From NCBI GenBank assembly GCA_964237235.1, contig CAXSGY010000002.1, positions 248,001-312,000 on the forward strand: DNA of 64,000 nt, written 5' to 3'. Below, piece after piece: positions 60,124-64,000 of this stretch. How positions within the stretch are numbered: the first letter of the stretch is position 1; the number at the start of each line of letters is the position of its first letter. A program made the position numbers and the translations under genes. The notes beneath the pieces are model-generated. The model was not told the DNA's origin, made no database searches, and was given only the letters and a program-made list of their open reading frames with translations. This stretch comes from GCA-002050365 sp964237235. GTDB lineage: Bacteria; Acidobacteriota; Blastocatellia; Pyrinomonadales; Pyrinomonadaceae.

Positions 60124-60186
60124 GGCGGTAAGCAGTGAGCGGTGAGTGGTTATCAATTTCCTGCCGACCGCTTGCTGCTTACCGCC
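60124..60186. repeat. Imperfect hairpin repeat between clpP and clpX
   Basis: GGCGGTAAGCAGTGAGCGGT and ACCGCTTGCTGCTTACCGCC form 18 of 20 pairs. Further ACCGCTTACTGCTT copies follow up to the clpX start codon. Related to the repeat at 8318. Confidence 0.65.
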
Positions 60187-60208
60187 TACTGCTTACCGCT
60201 TACTGCTT

Positions 60209-61450
60209 ATGCCTTTGAGACGACCCGAAGAAATCTTACGCTGTTCGTTTTGCGGAAAATCGCAGAACGAAGTAAAAAAGCTAATCGCCGGACCGAGCGT
60301 TTATATTTGTAACGAATGCATCGACATTTGTAACGAAATTATCAACGACGACGAACAGGCGGCGACGGCAAACGTGCGTTCCGCGCTGCCAAAACCGCAG
60401 GAAATCAAAGCGTTTCTGGATGAATACGTGATCGGTCAGGACGAAACGAAAAAACGTCTTTCGGTCGCCGTTTATCAACATTACAAACGCATCGAGATGG
60501 CGAAAATTCGTCAGGATGTCGAGCTGCAAAAATCGAATATTCTCTTAATCGGTCCGACCGGAACGGGCAAAACGCTGCTCGCGCAAACTTTGGCGAGAAT
60601 TTTGAGCGTGCCGTTCTGCATCGTTGACGCGACGACTCTGACCGAAGCCGGTTACGTCGGCGAAGATGTCGAAAATATTATTCTGCGGCTTCTGCAATCC
60701 GCCGGCAACGATGTCGAAAAAGCGCAGACCGGAATTATCTACGTTGACGAAATTGACAAGATTTGCCGCAAAGACGACAATCCTTCGATCACGCGCGATG
60801 TTTCCGGCGAAGGCGTTCAGCAGGCACTCCTTAAAATTCTCGAAGGCACAATCGCCAACATTCCGACCGGCGGCGGACGCAAACATCCGCAGCAGGAATT
60901 TACGCCGGTTGATACGACCAACATTTTATTCATCTGCGGCGGCGCGTTTATCGGTCTGGATAAAGTCGTTGACAAACGCTTTCGCAATAAATCTCTGGGC
61001 TTTCAGGCGGATGTCAAATCGAGCAAACAGCGACAGGACGAAGCCATCGCCAATCTCGAACCGGAAGACTTGATTCACTACGGCTTGATTCCCGAATTTG
61101 TCGGACGGCTGCCGGTTTTAGGAACGCTCAACGAATTGGACGAAGCCGCATTATTGACGATTTTGACCGAGCCGAAAAACGCGCTCATCAAACAATATCA
61201 GCGCAAATTTGAATTCGATAACGTTCGTTTGAAATTTACCGACGACGCGCTGAAAGCCATCGCGCAACAAGCCCACAAACGCAAAGTCGGCGCGCGCGGG
61301 CTGATGATGATTTTAGAGGAAATTCTGTTGCAGCCGATGTATGTGCTGCCGTCGCAAAAGCGCGTCAAAGAATTGATCATCACCAAAGATATGGTCGAAC
61401 GCAAAGCACCCGCGCTCGAAGTTATCAGAGAAATCGAAGAAGCCGCGTGA
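60209..61450 (+). CDS. clpX: ATP-dependent Clp protease ATP-binding subunit ClpX
   Basis: A 413-residue AAA+ unfoldase. The start MPLRRPEEILRC is chosen because the zinc-binding domain (Cys12, 15, 34, 37) begins right after it, and upstream codons lie in the repeat. Walker A GPTGTGKT near 115, Walker B IIYVDEIDKI near 180, pore loop GYVG and the sensor-2 GARGLM motif are present. The IGF-type loop for ClpP binding is in the usual place. Forms ClpXP with the adjacent clpP product. Confidence 0.97.
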   Translation: MPLRRPEEILRCSFCGKSQNEVKKLIAGPSVYICNECIDICNEIINDDEQAATANVRSALPKPQEIKAFLDEYVIGQDETKKRLSVAVYQHYKRIEMAKIRQDVELQKSNILLIGPTGTGKTLLAQTLARILSVPFCIVDATTLTEAGYVGEDVENIILRLLQSAGNDVEKAQTGIIYVDEIDKICRKDDNPSITRDVSGEGVQQALLKILEGTIANIPTGGGRKHPQQEFTPVDTTNILFICGGAFIGLDKVVDKRFRNKSLGFQADVKSSKQRQDEAIANLEPEDLIHYGLIPEFVGRLPVLGTLNELDEAALLTILTEPKNALIKQYQRKFEFDNVRLKFTDDALKAIAQQAHKRKVGARGLMMILEEILLQPMYVLPSQKRVKELIITKDMVERKAPALEVIREIEEAA

Positions 61451-61462
61451 CTGAAAGTGATG

Positions 61463-61523
61463 AAGGATGAGGGCTGAGGGATGAAAGGCATTTTGCTTTT
61501 TTCATTCCTCAGCCCTCATCCTT
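61463..61523. terminator. Bidirectional terminator between clpX and holA
   Basis: Arms AAGGATGAGGGCTGAGGGAT (61463-) and its complement up to 61523 around a 13-base loop, between convergent genes. Confidence 0.85.
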
Positions 61524-61531
61524 TATACTTT

Positions 61532-62575
61532 TTAAAGATTTGCCAATTCGCAAACGAGCAATTCGATTTGCAGACGCGAACCGGCAGTTCCGCCGCCGCC
61601 GAGGGATTTTTTTATCGCCTGGTCGGTTTGGGCGATGCGGCGCATAATCCACGTTAAATTTTCCGCATCGGCGCGGCGGGCAGCGGCGAGAAAATCTTCT
61701 TGTTTACTGTATGGCAATTTCAAAATCCGGGCGACCTCTCTTCTTTCTACGCCTTGCTGCATTAATTCCTTCGACATAAAAAGTCGTCGAAAATTGCTGG
61801 CGATTAAACCTAAAAGCATTAAAGGCTCCGCGCCGTCGTCCAGAATTTTTTTCAAAATTTGCAGGGCGCGGGCTTTATTTTTTGAAAGCAGGTGATCGGT
61901 TAATTCAAAATTGGAAAGCTCGCGCGAATCGGGAACGAGCGATTCGACGAGTTCAAAGGTTATCAAATTATCGGGCAGCGCGGCGACGGATAATTTTTCG
62001 ATTTCGTTCGTCAGACGGCGGACGTTGTTGCCGACCAAACCGATTAAATGACGCAGCGCGCGTTCGTCGGCTTCGGTTTTCAACTCCTTTAATTTCGTCC
62101 GCGCCCAGATCAAAAGCTCTTCGTCTTTTAATTCGGCGAATTCGACCGCGACGCAATTTTCTAAAAGCAGCTTGGAAATTTTGCGCCGTTTGTCTAATTC
62201 GTTGGCGACGAAAATCACGACCGATTTTTCCGAAGGACGACTCAGATACGCCGACAAACTCGCTTCGTCGTCTTCCTTCAAATTGTCCTTTGTGCCGGTC
62301 GCCGAAACGATTATGTCGGTAATTTTAACGACGCGGTGGTTGGAAATCATCGGCAGTTGCTCGGCGGCGGCGAGCGCGTGCTGAACGGGAGCGTTAATCA
62401 AACTGAATTCGGTTTCGTTGAATTCGCGCAACGATGAATCGGCTAAAGCCATATCGCCGATTGTTTTCGCCGCCAGATCGCGCAGATAAGTTTCCGCGCC
62501 GAACAGCAAATAAATCGGCGCGAATTCGTGTCGTTTCAACTGATTGCGTAAATCTTCGCGCGAAAGAATATTCAT
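61532..62575 (-). CDS. holA: DNA polymerase III subunit delta
   Basis: A 347-residue clamp-loader subunit that opens the beta sliding clamp. The N-terminal AAA-like fold lacks a P-loop as usual (APIYLLFGAETYLRDLAA); the middle has VVIFVANELDKRRKISK and VGNNVRRLTNEIEKL; the C-terminal collar helices include EPLMLLGLIASNFRRLF. Length is typical. Lies four bases after an lptE-like gene on the same strand, the same neighbour pair as in E. coli. Confidence 0.92.
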   Translation of the reverse strand: MNILSREDLRNQLKRHEFAPIYLLFGAETYLRDLAAKTIGDMALADSSLREFNETEFSLINAPVQHALAAAEQLPMISNHRVVKITDIIVSATGTKDNLKEDDEASLSAYLSRPSEKSVVIFVANELDKRRKISKLLLENCVAVEFAELKDEELLIWARTKLKELKTEADERALRHLIGLVGNNVRRLTNEIEKLSVAALPDNLITFELVESLVPDSRELSNFELTDHLLSKNKARALQILKKILDDGAEPLMLLGLIASNFRRLFMSKELMQQGVERREVARILKLPYSKQEDFLAAARRADAENLTWIMRRIAQTDQAIKKSLGGGGTAGSRLQIELLVCELANL

Positions 62576-62578
62576 TTT

Positions 62579-63127
62579 TTATTTATCGTCTTTCACGCCC
62601 ATTCCGTTGACGATGGTCGAAACGACCGATTCGGCGAAGGCGCGGGCAATGCGTTCGACCGCCGGGTCTTCTTCGTTGAAAAACGAGCGCGGGTCTTCGG
62701 AAAATTCAAACGAATCGCGGAAGACGAAATTTTGATTGTCGTAAAGAATTTTATTTTCCTTCAAATCTCGAATCGTCACCGCCGCGACGACCGTAATTTC
62801 ATAAACGCGGGCGCGCCCTTCGCGGTCGAGCAGCACGCCGGAAAAGTTAAAGCTGCGAATCGTCCCTTCGACCACCGCGTCGGCGTTTTCGCGCGAGCTT
62901 TGCACTTTTAAGCCGCGACCGCGTTTGATGATTTCCTTGGTCACGGCTTCGGTAAAACGCGATTCGACGCGGTAACGCGCGCCCGCGACCTCGAACTGAA
63001 ACGCCGGAACAGCGACGGTTTTGATATTTTTCGGCAAGCCCGTATTGGTAACGGGTTTATAGCATTCAGCAAAACCGCTGACGAAAAAGAACAAAACGCC
63101 GACGAAAATTAATTTAATGAATTTCAT
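62579..63127 (-). CDS. LptE-like LPS-assembly lipoprotein
   Basis: A 182-residue exported protein. The signal segment ends GFAEC, so Cys22 may be lipidated. The mature part contains the LptE-type core: a strand-helix with VPAFQFEVAGARYRVESRFT, EAVTKEIIKRGRGLKV, and NADAVVEGTIRSF. LptE plugs the LptD barrel in the outer membrane, which supports an LPS-containing Gram-negative. The gene overlaps folP by four bases and precedes holA, so all three form one operon. Confidence 0.82.
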   Translation of the reverse strand: MKFIKLIFVGVLFFFVSGFAECYKPVTNTGLPKNIKTVAVPAFQFEVAGARYRVESRFTEAVTKEIIKRGRGLKVQSSRENADAVVEGTIRSFNFSGVLLDREGRARVYEITVVAAVTIRDLKENKILYDNQNFVFRDSFEFSEDPRSFFNEEDPAVERIARAFAESVVSTIVNGMGVKDDK

Positions 63128-63969
63128 AACGCGCTTTTTATTTTATCAATAACCCGCAATGTTTCAACCGTCCCTTTGACATCGTGAACGCGGACGATTT
63201 TCGCGCCGTTCCAGACGGCAATCGCCGCGCTCGCCAAACTTCCCTGTAATCTGTTTTCAATCGGCGCGTCGTCGAGAATTTTTCCGAGAAAAGATTTGCG
63301 CGACGTTCCGATTAATATCGGAAACTCCGAAAACTCCGCGCGTAAAATATTTAATTTGGCGATTAATTCCAGATTTTGTTCAAAAGTTTTGCTGAAACCG
63401 GTGCCGACATCAAGCGCGATATTTTCTTCTTTTACACCGAATTTTTTCGCCAATTCGATGCTCTGACGCAACTTGACGGAAACTTCCGTCAAAATATCTT
63501 CGACCGGCGATTGTTTGTGCATCAATTCAAAATCGCCGCGCAGATGCATCAAAATCAATCCGGCGTTCGTTTCGGCGGCGACACCGGCGACACGTTCGTC
63601 GAAACGCAAACCGGAAACGTCGTTAATGATTTCCGCGCCCGCCGCGATTGCCCGCGCGGCGACGACGGATTTGCTCGTGTCAATCGAAATCGGAACATCA
63701 AAACGCTTGACGATATTTTCAATCAGCGGCACGACGCGGCGCGTTTCTTCTTCGATTGAAACGCGCTGACTTTTCGGACGCGTTGATTCGCCTCCGATGT
63801 CGAGCAGGTCCGCGCCTTCTTCAATTAAAATTTCAGCTTGACGCAACGCCGCATCAATTTTAAAAAATCTTCCGCCGTCGGAAAAACTATCCGGCGTAGC
63901 GTTCAAAATCGCCATCACCAAAGTTTTTTCGTCAAGCGAAATTTCGCGCCGCGTCGTCTGCCAAATCAT
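63124..63969 (-). CDS. folP: Dihydropteroate synthase
   Basis: A 281-residue TIM-barrel enzyme joining 4-aminobenzoate to dihydropterin pyrophosphate in folate synthesis; sulfonamide target. Signatures: MAILNATPDSFSDGG near 18-32, DIGGESTRP near 57, and DVGTGFSKT near 186, ending RVHDV. First gene of the folP-lptE-holA operon visible here. Beyond its start the window ends in tandem copies of GTGGAAAA. Confidence 0.95.
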   Translation of the reverse strand: MIWQTTRREISLDEKTLVMAILNATPDSFSDGGRFFKIDAALRQAEILIEEGADLLDIGGESTRPKSQRVSIEEETRRVVPLIENIVKRFDVPISIDTSKSVVAARAIAAGAEIINDVSGLRFDERVAGVAAETNAGLILMHLRGDFELMHKQSPVEDILTEVSVKLRQSIELAKKFGVKEENIALDVGTGFSKTFEQNLELIAKLNILRAEFSEFPILIGTSRKSFLGKILDDAPIENRLQGSLASAAIAVWNGAKIVRVHDVKGTVETLRVIDKIKSAL

Positions 63970-64000
63970 AAAAAGTGGAAAAGTGGAAAAGTGGAAAAGT
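63970..64000. repeat. Tandem GTGGAAAA repeat at window end
   Basis: Three copies of the 8-bp unit GTGGAAAA, continuing to the edge, immediately upstream of folP. Confidence 0.7.

Overview
The window looks like a chromosomal segment of an Acidobacteriota species, most likely Blastocatellia-like. This is inferred from a secreted VWFA protein of the type common in that phylum, a GC-rich coding style, many secreted TPR, NHL and alpha-2-macroglobulin proteins, and Gram-negative envelope genes (lptE-like, DAP-type murE). No rRNA, CRISPR array or insertion sequence was recognised.

Region 1 (1-10.2 kb) holds a truncated VanX-like dipeptidase, secreted proteins and a 2108-residue alpha-2-macroglobulin. 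Region 2 (10.5-14.4 kb) is AT-rich: three tandem WG-repeat lipoproteins and a decayed phage-type lysozyme gene, ending at a tRNA-Arg. Region 3 (14.7-40.2 kb) is ordinary chromosome: VWFA protein, Ser/Thr kinase with a TPR protein, an AttH/CrtC-like protein, an ECF sigma/anti-sigma pair, DedA, a giant cyclic beta-glucan synthase, a MerR regulator and thiL.

Region 4 (40.3-54 kb) is the notable part. It carries about 20 tRNA genes covering 18 amino acids, many with altered positions that are otherwise near-invariant. Interspersed are six or seven Y-RNA-like genes that share one architecture: a closing stem, then GCGAATGC, an inner stem and TACAT on the 5' side, and TTTTGTCGC on the 3' side. The locus also encodes the Y-RNA-binding protein Ro60/Rsr (TROVE plus VWA), flanked on both sides by Y-RNA-like genes, then the RNA ligase RtcB, a PIN-domain toxin/antitoxin pair and a degenerate tRNA. 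In three of the Y-RNA-like elements the tRNA module is circularly permuted: T arm, 3' acceptor strand, linker, then 5' acceptor strand (and D arm). The inference is an RNA-damage or stress locus with spare or decoy tRNAs, Ro60-Y RNA particles and an RNA ligase.

Region 5 (54.3-64 kb) is housekeeping: HNH endonuclease, murE, trigger factor-clpP-clpX, and on the opposite strand folP-lptE-holA. Strong inverted-repeat terminators separate most convergent genes.
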